A stretch of 40,911 nt of DNA from the NCBI GenBank assembly GCA_038227045.1, contig JBBRQD010000046.1, positions 1 to 40,911 on the forward strand, written 5' to 3'. Positions 1 through 6,534 of the stretch are shown here, one piece after another (within the stretch, counting starts at the first letter, position 1; every line of letters begins with the position of its first letter). Under the pieces are notes generated by a model that was given only the letters and a program-made list of their open reading frames with translations, was not told the DNA's origin and made no database searches. The translations under genes and the position numbers were made by a program. Source of the DNA: JANXLS01 sp038227045 (GTDB lineage Bacteria; Planctomycetota; SZUA-567; H5-PLA8).

Positions 1-138
1 CCAGCAAGGCGTTTCAGCCTTCCATTTTATTCGAGATGCCGTCCAAGCCTACTTCACCGGTGAAAGTGCACCGCATTTGCTTCCTGCATCAATCTAATCC
101 GTAGCGTTTCTTGCCGCGTTAGCATCGTGAACGGCTAC
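1..138 (+). mobile_element. Right end of an IS66-family insertion sequence (partial)
   Basis: The left edge of the window holds the 3' end of a transposase reading frame (2-97) followed by a short tail ending GTGAACGGCTAC at 127-138. Read outward, that end begins GTAGCCGTTCAC; IS66-type elements usually start with GTA. The boundary at 138/139 is placed where the fic protein on the other strand stops resembling its family. The 8 bases ATTCTTTC at 139-146 would be the target duplication if this is IS66, but the other copy is outside the window. Family assignment rests on a short protein tail and the end sequence, so it is moderate. Confidence 0.5.
2..97 (+). CDS. IS66-family transposase, C-terminal fragment (partial at window edge)
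   Basis: An open frame enters from the left edge and gives 31 residues before TAA at 95-97. The tail reads RDAVQAYFTGESAPHLLPAS, which resembles the ending of IS66 transposases (an aromatic 'AYF.G' segment followed by 'APSLLP'). Nothing of the catalytic DDE core is in the window. The stop overlaps the stop of the converging fic gene (94-96), which is expected if the fic frame runs into the element and ends by chance there. The identification is from remembered family endings, not from a search. Confidence 0.5.
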   Translation, partial: QQGVSAFHFIRDAVQAYFTGESAPHLLPASI

Positions 139-900
139 ATTCTTTCCGTCGTGCCAGCCCGCGGAACAGCGTCCCAAGACCGCGTAGTAATCGACTTTGG
201 TTTCCTCGACCAAACGCTCCAAGCTTACATATCGGCTCACGGCAAAACCATGATTCTGTAAAAGAAGAGCGGTCAAGAGCCGGGACACCCGTCCGTTGCC
301 ATCGCGGAAAGGATGGATGCAGAGGAAGTCGAATATGAACGCGGAGACGGAAAGCAGCGCAGGCACCTGATCGTGCTGACACAAATCGGCATAGGATAGG
401 CAGAGTTGTTCAATTGTTTTTGAGACATCTTTTGCTGGAGTTGGAATAAAACGGATTCTTCGCTCGCCACTCGGCAGCACTTCAATAATTTCATTGTCGC
501 GTTTTTTCCACTGGCCCGCATCGCCAGATAATCCGCCTTGAGCCATTTCGTGCAGAAGCAGAATGACTTTGGATTCGATGCGCAACGGTTCCTTCCGAGA
601 GTAAATCCAATTTAGGGCCTTGCGATAACCAACCAATTCCTCTTCCGACCGATCCCGTGGCTGCGACTTTCCCAAGATTATTAGACGAAGCCGTTCCGGC
701 GAGACAGTTACGCCTTCAATACGATTCGAAGATTCCGCGCTTTGAATGATGGCTTGCTCACGAAGCGCCGCCAGCACCTCCGGTTTCCGATGTGTCCATA
801 ATTCCTGCTTGCCGCGCGCCTCCATGCAGGCCCCCACGAGCCATGTTGTAGAGATCGGAATGGAGATTTTTTGGATGCGCGATAACTGAGTGGATAACAT
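94..900 (-). CDS. Fic family protein (AMPylase-type), 3' end truncated by an IS
   Basis: A Fic-domain protein of 268 residues. Fic enzymes transfer AMP or a related group from a nucleotide to a hydroxyl of a target protein. The active-site motif HPFRDGNGR is intact at about residues 196-204, with the catalytic His first. An N-terminal inhibitory motif SSNRIEG sits at about 57-63, the class II arrangement in which the Glu blocks ATP binding. The ATG at 900 is preferred because GAGGG lies 7 bases upstream; a TTG at 933 would add 11 residues. After GWHDGKN (about residue 254) the family normally continues with a tryptophan-rich segment and a winged-helix C-terminus. Here 14 unrelated residues follow, encoded by the adjoining IS end. 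The catalytic core could still fold, but the protein is probably a truncated remnant. A hairpin terminator separates it from the upstream gene. Confidence 0.8.
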   Translation of the reverse strand: MLSTQLSRIQKISIPISTTWLVGACMEARGKQELWTHRKPEVLAALREQAIIQSAESSNRIEGVTVSPERLRLIILGKSQPRDRSEEELVGYRKALNWIYSRKEPLRIESKVILLLHEMAQGGLSGDAGQWKKRDNEIIEVLPSGERRIRFIPTPAKDVSKTIEQLCLSYADLCQHDQVPALLSVSAFIFDFLCIHPFRDGNGRVSRLLTALLLQNHGFAVSRYVSLERLVEETKVDYYAVLGRCSAGWHDGKNVAVHDANAARNATD

Positions 901-977
901 CACCCGACCCTCGGGTAGCTTAAAAGTAGCCAATTATGAAGAAGTGTAGCCTATTCAGACTGGTGCAGCAAACTCCG

Positions 978-1009
978 CAAATAAAAACGGCGGCTTTTCA
1001 GCCGCCGTT
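978..1009 (-). terminator. Rho-independent terminator after the pseudouridine synthase gene
   Basis: Read on the minus strand, a perfect 10-bp stem AACGGCGGCT / AGCCGCCGTT (986-1009) with a GAAA tetraloop is followed by TTTTATTT. It starts 15 bases past the stop codon of the synthase gene at 1025 and ends before the fic start, so the two genes are probably separate transcripts. Confidence 0.9.
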
Positions 1010-1024
1010 CCCAGCCTCTAATTA

Positions 1025-3493
1025 TTACTCCTCGCGCTTCTTCTCCCACGGCCGCGTGCTCGTTCCACGCTCGCCGCGCGGTTCGCCGTTCGAAGGCCGC
1101 GCATTTTCCCATGGCCGCGAACGCGACGCCGAAGGCGCATCGGAACGTCCCCCGCGATCCCGATTTTCCCGAGGCCGGTCGCCGCGATCCGGGCGCCGGT
1201 CATCACCGCCAGGACGCGAATAGCCGCCGGGCTTGCTGAATCCGCCAGGCTTGCTGTAACTGCGCGGACGGTCAGAACCGCCCGCTCTATCGGAGCCACC
1301 GGGTTTGCTGTAGCTGCGCGGACGGTCAGAACCGCCCGCTCTATCGGAGCCACCGTGTTTGCTGTAGCTGCGCGGACGGTCAGAACCACCGGCTCTATCG
1401 TTGCCACCGGGTTTGCTGTAGCTGCGCGGACGGTCGGAACCGCTCGCTCTATCGTAACCGCCGGGTTTGCTGTAGCTGCGGGGTCGATCAGAACCGCCCG
1501 CTCTATCGTAACCGCCCGGCTTGCTGTAACTGCGGGGTCGATCAGAACCGCCCGCTCTATCGTAACTGCCGGGCTTGCTGTAGCTGCGGGGGCGGTCGGA
1601 ACCACCGGCTCTATCGGAACCACCGGGTTTGCTGTAGCTGCGGGGTCGATCAGAACCGCCCGCTCTGTCTGAGCCACCGGGTTTGCTGAAACTGCGGGGA
1701 CGATCGGAACCGCCGCCTCTTTCGTAGCCCCCAGGCTTGCTGAAAGTGCGCGGTCGATCTTCTTTCGTCTTCTCCCATGGCCGGGGCGTGTGGCCTTTGC
1801 GTTCGCCGTATTCGCGCGGACGGCGTTCGCCATCGACGGGCTTTCCCGCATCTGCGCCGCGTCCTGCGCCAGGGCGCTTTTCCCACGGCTTTCCGCCGCG
1901 CGGAGCGCCGCGGCTTTCGCCTCTGTCGGAGGCCGGTCGCGCGCGATCGTCGCGGCCTTCGCGCGGTTTCCGCTCGCCCGCTCGCAAGCGTTTATCGCTT
2001 GGGTAAGTCCGTTCGCCACGGTCGCGAATGCCGCGAGCGTCGTCGCTTTGCTCAGCGGTGCGCTCTTTTAGAATTCGTGCGGATTCGCGTTCCGCTTCGG
2101 CGCCGGCCGCAACCAATTCAGGATCGTGAATCGTATCGCCGCGGTCGGCCCATGCTTTTCCGGTCTTCAACTTCAGTTTTTCCCACGGACGCGCTTCGTC
2201 CATCGCGTCGACAGCCTCTTGAGTGCTGCGTTCGTCATGCTCGGCTTCCGTAGCGTCCCCCTCTTCTTCCTTATCGTCGTCTTCACTGTCCGCGGAGGCG
2301 TTTTCCGTGACGGAATCCGCTTTGATTTTTTTGCCGGTACTCTTGACTGCCGGTTCGTCTTCGTCGTCCTCGGCTTCAAACTTGGCGAGATCCGAATCGT
2401 CGTCGGAAATTTCGAGTTCCGCGTCGTCTTCTTCGCTTTCGTCGTCCTCATCGGAATCGATCACGCGCCGCTTCGCCGCCGGCGCGCTGCTGCCGGAATG
2501 CTTCGCCAGTGCGCTTGCCGCCGCAAACGAGTCTTCGTCCTCGTCGTCGAATTCTTCGTCTTCTTCTTCGTTCTCCCGATCATTACCGCGCGCATTTTCG
2601 GCGAACGCGTTTTTGTCCGCGCGGTCGCGTTTGGGTTCGTTGCGCGAGCCGCGTTCATCGCGGTCCTTGCGCTCGGAACGTTCTGGCTTGCCGGCGCGTT
2701 CCGGTGCTTCGGCGCGTGGAGTACGGCCGGCCGCCTCGGCGTCGGTGATGGCGAGGTTCAAGCGGTCCAGTTCATCCGTGGTGAGCTTGCGGAATTCGCC
2801 CGCGTCCAGTTCGCCGAGCTTGATCGGTCCAATGGCGATGCGCTTCAAACTGCGGCACTTCAATTCCACGCGCGCCAACATGCGCCGCACCTGCCGGTTC
2901 ATGCCTTCCGAAATGGTGATTTCAAGCACGCAGTGACGGCCTTCTTTGCGGCGAATGCGCACTTTCGCGCCCTGCGTCCGCCCTTCGGCCAAATGCATGC
3001 CGGTCTGAAGCTTGCGCATCTGAATTGATCCCACGTCGCCTTCGACGCGCGCCAGGTACGTCTTCGGCACGCCATAGCGCGGATGAGTCAGGCGGTTGGT
3101 CAGGTCGCCATCGTTGGTCAGAAGAATGAGTCCCTCGGTGTCGAGGTCCAGGCGCCCCACGCAGAAAATGCGGCGCTTCTCGGGGATCATCTGAACGGCG
3201 ACGGGCCGGCCCGCCGGGTCGTCGTTGGTGCAGAGCGCGCCCTTGGGCTTGTTCAGCGCGTAGTAGACGCGCTCGTCGGCGTCGCGCATCGATTTGGAAA
3301 GTTTGCCCGGCCCGGCAATTTTGCGGCCGTCGAGTTCGACGTTCTGGCTTTCAATATCGGCCTTCGCGCCCAATTCCGAAACGACCGCGCCGTCAACGGA
3401 CACGCGCCCTTCGGTAATGAATGTTTCGCAGCCGCGCCGTGAGCCGAAGCCCGCGGAGGCCAATATTTTCTGGAGACGAATAGGTTCGCCCAT
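1025..3493 (-). CDS. RsuA/RluB-family rRNA pseudouridine synthase with a long repetitive disordered tail
   Basis: An 822-residue protein, about three times the usual 240-300 for this family. Residues 1-60 form an S4 RNA-binding domain (IRLQKILASAGFGSRRGCE). Residues about 75-245 are the synthase domain, with GRLDLDTEGL at 113-122 containing the catalytic Asp116. The enzyme should convert a specific uridine in 23S or 16S rRNA to pseudouridine; the target cannot be told, though RluB-like 23S activity is likely. From about residue 255 the chain is low complexity: first Lys/Arg/Glu-rich, then strongly acidic (runs of D and E at about 310-420), then basic and Arg/Gly-rich. The basic part holds ten 18-residue repeats and five copies of a short RPWE(K/N)-like motif, one of them the C-terminus. 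Such tails commonly bind RNA, but that is inference. A strong terminator follows the gene. Confidence 0.85.
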   Translation of the reverse strand: MGEPIRLQKILASAGFGSRRGCETFITEGRVSVDGAVVSELGAKADIESQNVELDGRKIAGPGKLSKSMRDADERVYYALNKPKGALCTNDDPAGRPVAVQMIPEKRRIFCVGRLDLDTEGLILLTNDGDLTNRLTHPRYGVPKTYLARVEGDVGSIQMRKLQTGMHLAEGRTQGAKVRIRRKEGRHCVLEITISEGMNRQVRRMLARVELKCRSLKRIAIGPIKLGELDAGEFRKLTTDELDRLNLAITDAEAAGRTPRAEAPERAGKPERSERKDRDERGSRNEPKRDRADKNAFAENARGNDRENEEEDEEFDDEDEDSFAAASALAKHSGSSAPAAKRRVIDSDEDDESEEDDAELEISDDDSDLAKFEAEDDEDEPAVKSTGKKIKADSVTENASADSEDDDKEEEGDATEAEHDERSTQEAVDAMDEARPWEKLKLKTGKAWADRGDTIHDPELVAAGAEAERESARILKERTAEQSDDARGIRDRGERTYPSDKRLRAGERKPREGRDDRARPASDRGESRGAPRGGKPWEKRPGAGRGADAGKPVDGERRPREYGERKGHTPRPWEKTKEDRPRTFSKPGGYERGGGSDRPRSFSKPGGSDRAGGSDRPRSYSKPGGSDRAGGSDRPRSYSKPGSYDRAGGSDRPRSYSKPGGYDRAGGSDRPRSYSKPGGYDRASGSDRPRSYSKPGGNDRAGGSDRPRSYSKHGGSDRAGGSDRPRSYSKPGGSDRAGGSDRPRSYSKPGGFSKPGGYSRPGGDDRRPDRGDRPRENRDRGGRSDAPSASRSRPWENARPSNGEPRGERGTSTRPWEKKREE
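1241..1762 (-). repeat. 54-bp in-frame tandem repeat, about 10 units, inside the pseudouridine synthase gene
   Basis: The consensus unit encodes SDRPRSYSKPGGSDRAGG (18 residues, 54 bp). Counted along the protein there is one divergent first unit (1709-1762), eight near-identical full units (1277-1708) and a final 12-residue partial unit (1241-1276). Variation is concentrated at the 12th-13th residues (GS, GY, SY, GN) with single changes elsewhere (H for P, S for G). Unit length is a multiple of three, so copy-number change by slippage would keep the frame. Confidence 0.95.
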
Positions 3494-3687
3494 GTGGAAT
3501 CAAATGCCTTTCGGAAATACGTCGACGCGGGTGTCGTTAAAGGGGTTATTTTTAAGGAACAACCGGTCGAAAAAGTGAATCGAAACCCATCTCGGAAGTC
3601 ATCGCGACGGCCGCAGGAAGAAGGGTTCGCAGGGCGGGCACTATATATGGTAATTGACTAAAATCAAGAGATTCGTTGGAGAAATAT

Positions 3688-4242
3688 TTAAACGGGTTGA
3701 GTCTTCGAAATAATTTTCTGCACCCAATTGCTGATCCCTTTACATCCGCTTGCTATTTCATCGTCACCTAAACAAGCCCCTTTTAGTTCAAAGCGAATGA
3801 ACATGACGCCTGATTTCTGGCGAGAAACAGTCAGCGCGCAGTCAGTTACAATTTGCGAGAACAAACGTTCTTCGGCTGTTGAATGCTTAGGTTTTGCACG
3901 GCGCAGCGTTTTAGCAACTCGCTTCGCTTGCCTGCTTTTTATTGCAACGACTGTCACGACAGCTTTATCGCGAAGAACAGTCAGACACTTTTCCTTCAAA
4001 TCGTCAATCAATTTACCCCGCATGGACCACGTATCCAGCATGTTGCAATAAAATATCACTGGAGGAGAGAATTGGTTTCTTCGGATTGCCTCAAAAATAC
4101 TGAACTCCGCCTTTTCTATCGCGAAACTTGGCGAACCGAATTTGGGATCGGAAGTGGCACCTTTGGATTGTTGAAGAGCCTTGACAATCGCGTTGCCGGA
4201 GGGACCGCCGAGACCAGCGACGGTGATACCTAATAGGCTCAT
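3688..4242 (-). CDS. Hypothetical protein
   Basis: A 184-residue protein that I do not recognise. It starts with a glycine-rich segment (LLGITVAGLGGPSGNA), has alternating hydrophobic stretches that look like beta strands (FYCNML, AVVTVVAIKS, VMFIRFELKG) and a Lys/Arg-rich middle (RQAKRVAKTLRRAKPK). There is no signal peptide or clear membrane segment. Its ATG lies 3 bases after the stop of the upstream Uma2-type gene, so the two are likely co-transcribed. It appears lower in GC than the rRNA-modification gene to its right, compatible with accessory origin. Confidence 0.6.
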   Translation of the reverse strand: MSLLGITVAGLGGPSGNAIVKALQQSKGATSDPKFGSPSFAIEKAEFSIFEAIRRNQFSPPVIFYCNMLDTWSMRGKLIDDLKEKCLTVLRDKAVVTVVAIKSRQAKRVAKTLRRAKPKHSTAEERLFSQIVTDCALTVSRQKSGVMFIRFELKGACLGDDEIASGCKGISNWVQKIISKTQPV

Positions 4243-4245
4243 GAT

Positions 4246-5025
4246 TTAATGTGAACCGTTTTTTAAGCGCTTTAATTCTTGCTTCAAGCGAGCGATTTCG
4301 GCGTCGGATTGTTTGCGCGCCTCGGCGGCGTCTGTCTCCGCCTTCTTGCGCGCCGCCGCCTCACGCCGCGCTGCCGTTTCCGCTTTTCTGCGAGCCGCCT
4401 CCGCCACACGCCGTGCTGCTGTTTCCTCAACCAATCGCTTATCGATTTCCGCCATTCTCATCAGCGGCTTTTTTGTTTTCGGATCAAGCAAGCAGATCAA
4501 TCCAGAGTCGTCCAGGCAAATGTTCAAATCAAGAACGCTGCTATGAATCCGGCTTTTTGAATCCGGCGCAATCGGGACGTAATCGCCATCCTTCAGGCGA
4601 TAACCTTTCAATGGCGGCGTCAAATATTCGCCGCGCGGATCGTACATAAAATATTCTTCGACGCCGCAGACCGCGCACTTCGCCTTCTTGTTGCCCAAGT
4701 CTTCAAGCTTTGTTTTCGGAGATGTCACTTCAAACACGATAGCGGGAACGTGCCCGCCTTCTTCCCACGTCTTGAAACTGTCGCGCAGGATTTTCGCAAC
4801 ACCGAAAACCACGTAGGCATCCGGTGAAAAACAGGCTTCGCGATTTCCCTCTTCGTAATAGACGAAATTGTTACCGCACACATACACGTCGACGCGATCC
4901 TGAAAAAATCGATCAAGCATCCACACCAGCGCGACCAGTTCACGGAAATGAAATTCTGATTCGGCCACGGGTTGTCCATCCGAAATGGGATAGTCGATGT
5001 CATATTGAAGATCGGTCGCAAGCAT
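4246..5025 (-). CDS. Uma2 family (DUF820) putative endonuclease with C-terminal coiled coil
   Basis: About 259 residues. The first 190 match the Uma2 pattern, a PD-(D/E)XK nuclease-like fold: FSPDAYVVFGV with the first acidic residue, then VFEVTSPKT with the Glu, then DLGNKKAKCAVCGVEEYFMYDP with the Lys and the typical 'EY' strand. The last 60-70 residues are an Ala/Glu/Arg-rich helix (repeats such as RRKAETAARREAAARKKAE), almost certainly a coiled coil for oligomerisation. The family is abundant in cyanobacteria, Planctomycetes and relatives, and its biological target is not established. The ATG at 5025 is chosen over a GTG at 5034 because GGGG is better spaced from it. It is the first gene of a pair with 3688-4242. 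Confidence 0.8.
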   Translation of the reverse strand: MLATDLQYDIDYPISDGQPVAESEFHFRELVALVWMLDRFFQDRVDVYVCGNNFVYYEEGNREACFSPDAYVVFGVAKILRDSFKTWEEGGHVPAIVFEVTSPKTKLEDLGNKKAKCAVCGVEEYFMYDPRGEYLTPPLKGYRLKDGDYVPIAPDSKSRIHSSVLDLNICLDDSGLICLLDPKTKKPLMRMAEIDKRLVEETAARRVAEAARRKAETAARREAAARKKAETDAAEARKQSDAEIARLKQELKRLKNGSH

Positions 5026-5142
5026 GAGCGGCACCCCTGCACATCGGCGAGTTTGGAATTCAACCGACTCGTTTCTTTATATCCCGTTTGCGATTTCATG
5101 CAAGGCACTCGGGGTTCAGCGGAATTTTTCCTCCGCGCGCTC

Positions 5143-5171
5143 TTGACAGATTTTTGAAAAGCCGATAACTT
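5143..5171 (+). promoter_or_regulatory. Candidate sigma70-type promoter for the signalling operon
   Basis: A perfect TTGACA at 5143-5148 is followed after 17 bases by TAACTT at 5166-5171, a weak -10. It would give a leader of about 140 bases before the ATG at 5320. The stretch 5026-5319 holds no gene; apart from this promoter it contains a GCGCAC hairpin at 5223-5239. Confidence 0.4.
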
Positions 5172-5222
5172 AAAGGTTTGTCACAGATTTTCGGTGCGGT
5201 TCATTGGCTCTGCGGGGCTGTA

Positions 5223-5239
5223 GCGCACGTTATGTGCGC
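5223..5239. repeat. Palindrome GCGCAC-GTTAT-GTGCGC in the operon leader
   Basis: A perfect 6-bp inverted repeat with a 5-base spacer, between the candidate promoter and the first start codon. A second, wider pair GGCTCTG / CAGAGCC flanks it. It could be an operator, a leader hairpin, or a dispersed repeat like the others in this window. Confidence 0.5.
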
Positions 5240-5319
5240 AGGCGACGAATGAATACTTCTTCGTTCGCCAGAGCCGCGCATTGCGTGTGCGAAAATTGTC
5301 CAAGGGAAGCGGCCATTCA

Positions 5320-6462
5320 ATGAAAACGGTAAAAATCGAAGAACTGGCCCACACAGTATCGCGGGATTTGAATTCGCCGGAGCCCAATGCGCGCGCAGTG
5401 CTGGAGCGGAGCATCGAAATCATCCGCAAGGAATTGCAGCGCGGCAATGGCATTGAACTCGACAAGTTTCTCTCCATCCACATCCGACAAGGCGATCCGG
5501 TCGCCACCGCGACGCAAGCCGGCGGCACGCTGGGGTTGCCGTCCGCGCGCATTGTTCAAATGGAGCTCGACGAAACGCTGCGCAAAGCGATCGAAGGTTC
5601 GGGGCTTTATCAGCTCACGCTGGTCGTCCCGAAGAAAAATTTCTTCACCGGCGTGATGGCCTCGCGCCTCGCCAGCGCGCGCAGCGAAGTGACCGTGGTG
5701 GAGGGCGTTGAAGAAGCCGCCAACCACATCGCAGCTGCCCGCCCCGATCTGATCGTGATCGACATCGGCGTCACGAACTCCGGGCGCATCTGCGAAGCCA
5801 TCAAGAAAGATCGCGAAAGCAGCCTGACGTCCATCATCGTCATCGGTGAGGACGGATTCGACCCCAAGAAAATAACCGCCTTGACCGTGCTTCCCGACGA
5901 ACACATCAACGAACCTTTCGATTTGAACGATCTCGTCAGGATGTCCGAGTCCGAACTGGGGCGATTGGCAGAAGAACGAAATTATTTCGATCATGTGCTG
6001 CACTTCCGTTTGAAAACGGTCGAAGAGCAAATCGAGCGCGCCAACGATCTGATCAGTCATGCGCTGACGTCTTCCGGTTTGCCGGACGAGGCGCGCGACG
6101 CGTTCACGGTGGCGTTCCGCGAGGCGATGGACAATGCCGCCCGGCACGGCAATAAGAGCAATGAAGAATTGTGCATCGACGTGCAGTATATTGTCGACCG
6201 TGAAAAAGTCACCGTCACTGTCACGGACGAAGGCGAAGGCTTCGACACCGAGGTATACTTGAGCCGGGGCGTGAGCGGAAGTCCTGTCGATGCCGCGCGC
6301 GAACGTCACGGGGCCGGCGGGCATGGCGGGTTGGGAATCATGCTTATGCTGCGCTGCGTTGACAAAATCGAGTACAATTACGCGGGCAATAAAATTAGTT
6401 TTACACGATATATTCGAAAAAAGGACTTTGGATCGTCGGCCTCTAACAAGTCTGTTTCATAA
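5320..6462 (+). CDS. HU-like / pseudo-receiver / RsbW-type serine kinase fusion protein
   Basis: A 380-residue protein with three parts. Residues 1-70 resemble the HU/IHF fold (helical start VKIEELAHTVSRDLN, then IELDKFLSIHIRQGDP, like the 'GFGSFEVRER' strand of HU). Residues about 98-210 look like a response-regulator receiver, with LIVIDIG for the phospho-acceptor strand, but the usual Thr/Ser is Gly (IIVIGEDG) and the usual 'KPF' is 'EPF', so phosphorylation is doubtful. Residues about 220-368 are a HATPase domain of the anti-sigma kinase type with intact motifs: FREAMDNAARHG (Glu268, Asn272), DEGEGF (303-308) and GGHGGLGIMLM (333-343). It probably phosphorylates a STAS partner, plausibly the next gene. 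The ATG at 5320 has AAGGGAAG 10 bases upstream; an in-frame TTG at 5281 has no such site. Confidence 0.75.
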   Translation: MKTVKIEELAHTVSRDLNSPEPNARAVLERSIEIIRKELQRGNGIELDKFLSIHIRQGDPVATATQAGGTLGLPSARIVQMELDETLRKAIEGSGLYQLTLVVPKKNFFTGVMASRLASARSEVTVVEGVEEAANHIAAARPDLIVIDIGVTNSGRICEAIKKDRESSLTSIIVIGEDGFDPKKITALTVLPDEHINEPFDLNDLVRMSESELGRLAEERNYFDHVLHFRLKTVEEQIERANDLISHALTSSGLPDEARDAFTVAFREAMDNAARHGNKSNEELCIDVQYIVDREKVTVTVTDEGEGFDTEVYLSRGVSGSPVDAARERHGAGGHGGLGIMLMLRCVDKIEYNYAGNKISFTRYIRKKDFGSSASNKSVS

Positions 6463-6466
6463 CCAG

Positions 6467-6483
6467 GCCGGCGGGACGCCGGC
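6467..6483. repeat. REP-like palindrome GCCGGC-GGGAC-GCCGGC
   Basis: A 6-bp perfect inverted repeat with a 5-base loop, starting 4 bases after the stop codon of the kinase gene and followed by GGTAC. It is probably one of the dispersed intergenic palindromes of this genome rather than a terminator, since no T-run follows. Confidence 0.6.
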
Positions 6484-6534
6484 GGTACAAGTCTCAACAA
6501 TCAAAGCTTAAGCTCAAGCCCACTGGAAACGATA

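Noticed and set aside
1241..1762. CRISPR-like regular repeat
   Set aside because: The units are contiguous, without spacers, and translate in frame, so it is a coding minisatellite.
1018..2019. Minus-strand frame of 333 residues with Ala/Val/Pro repeats in the pseudouridine synthase gene
   Set aside because: It is the same 54-bp repeats read in another frame; the S4 and synthase domains are in the 822-residue frame.
5317..6324. Minus-strand frame of 335 residues opposite the HU-kinase gene
   Set aside because: No motif or ribosome site; the plus-strand frame has HATPase motifs in order.
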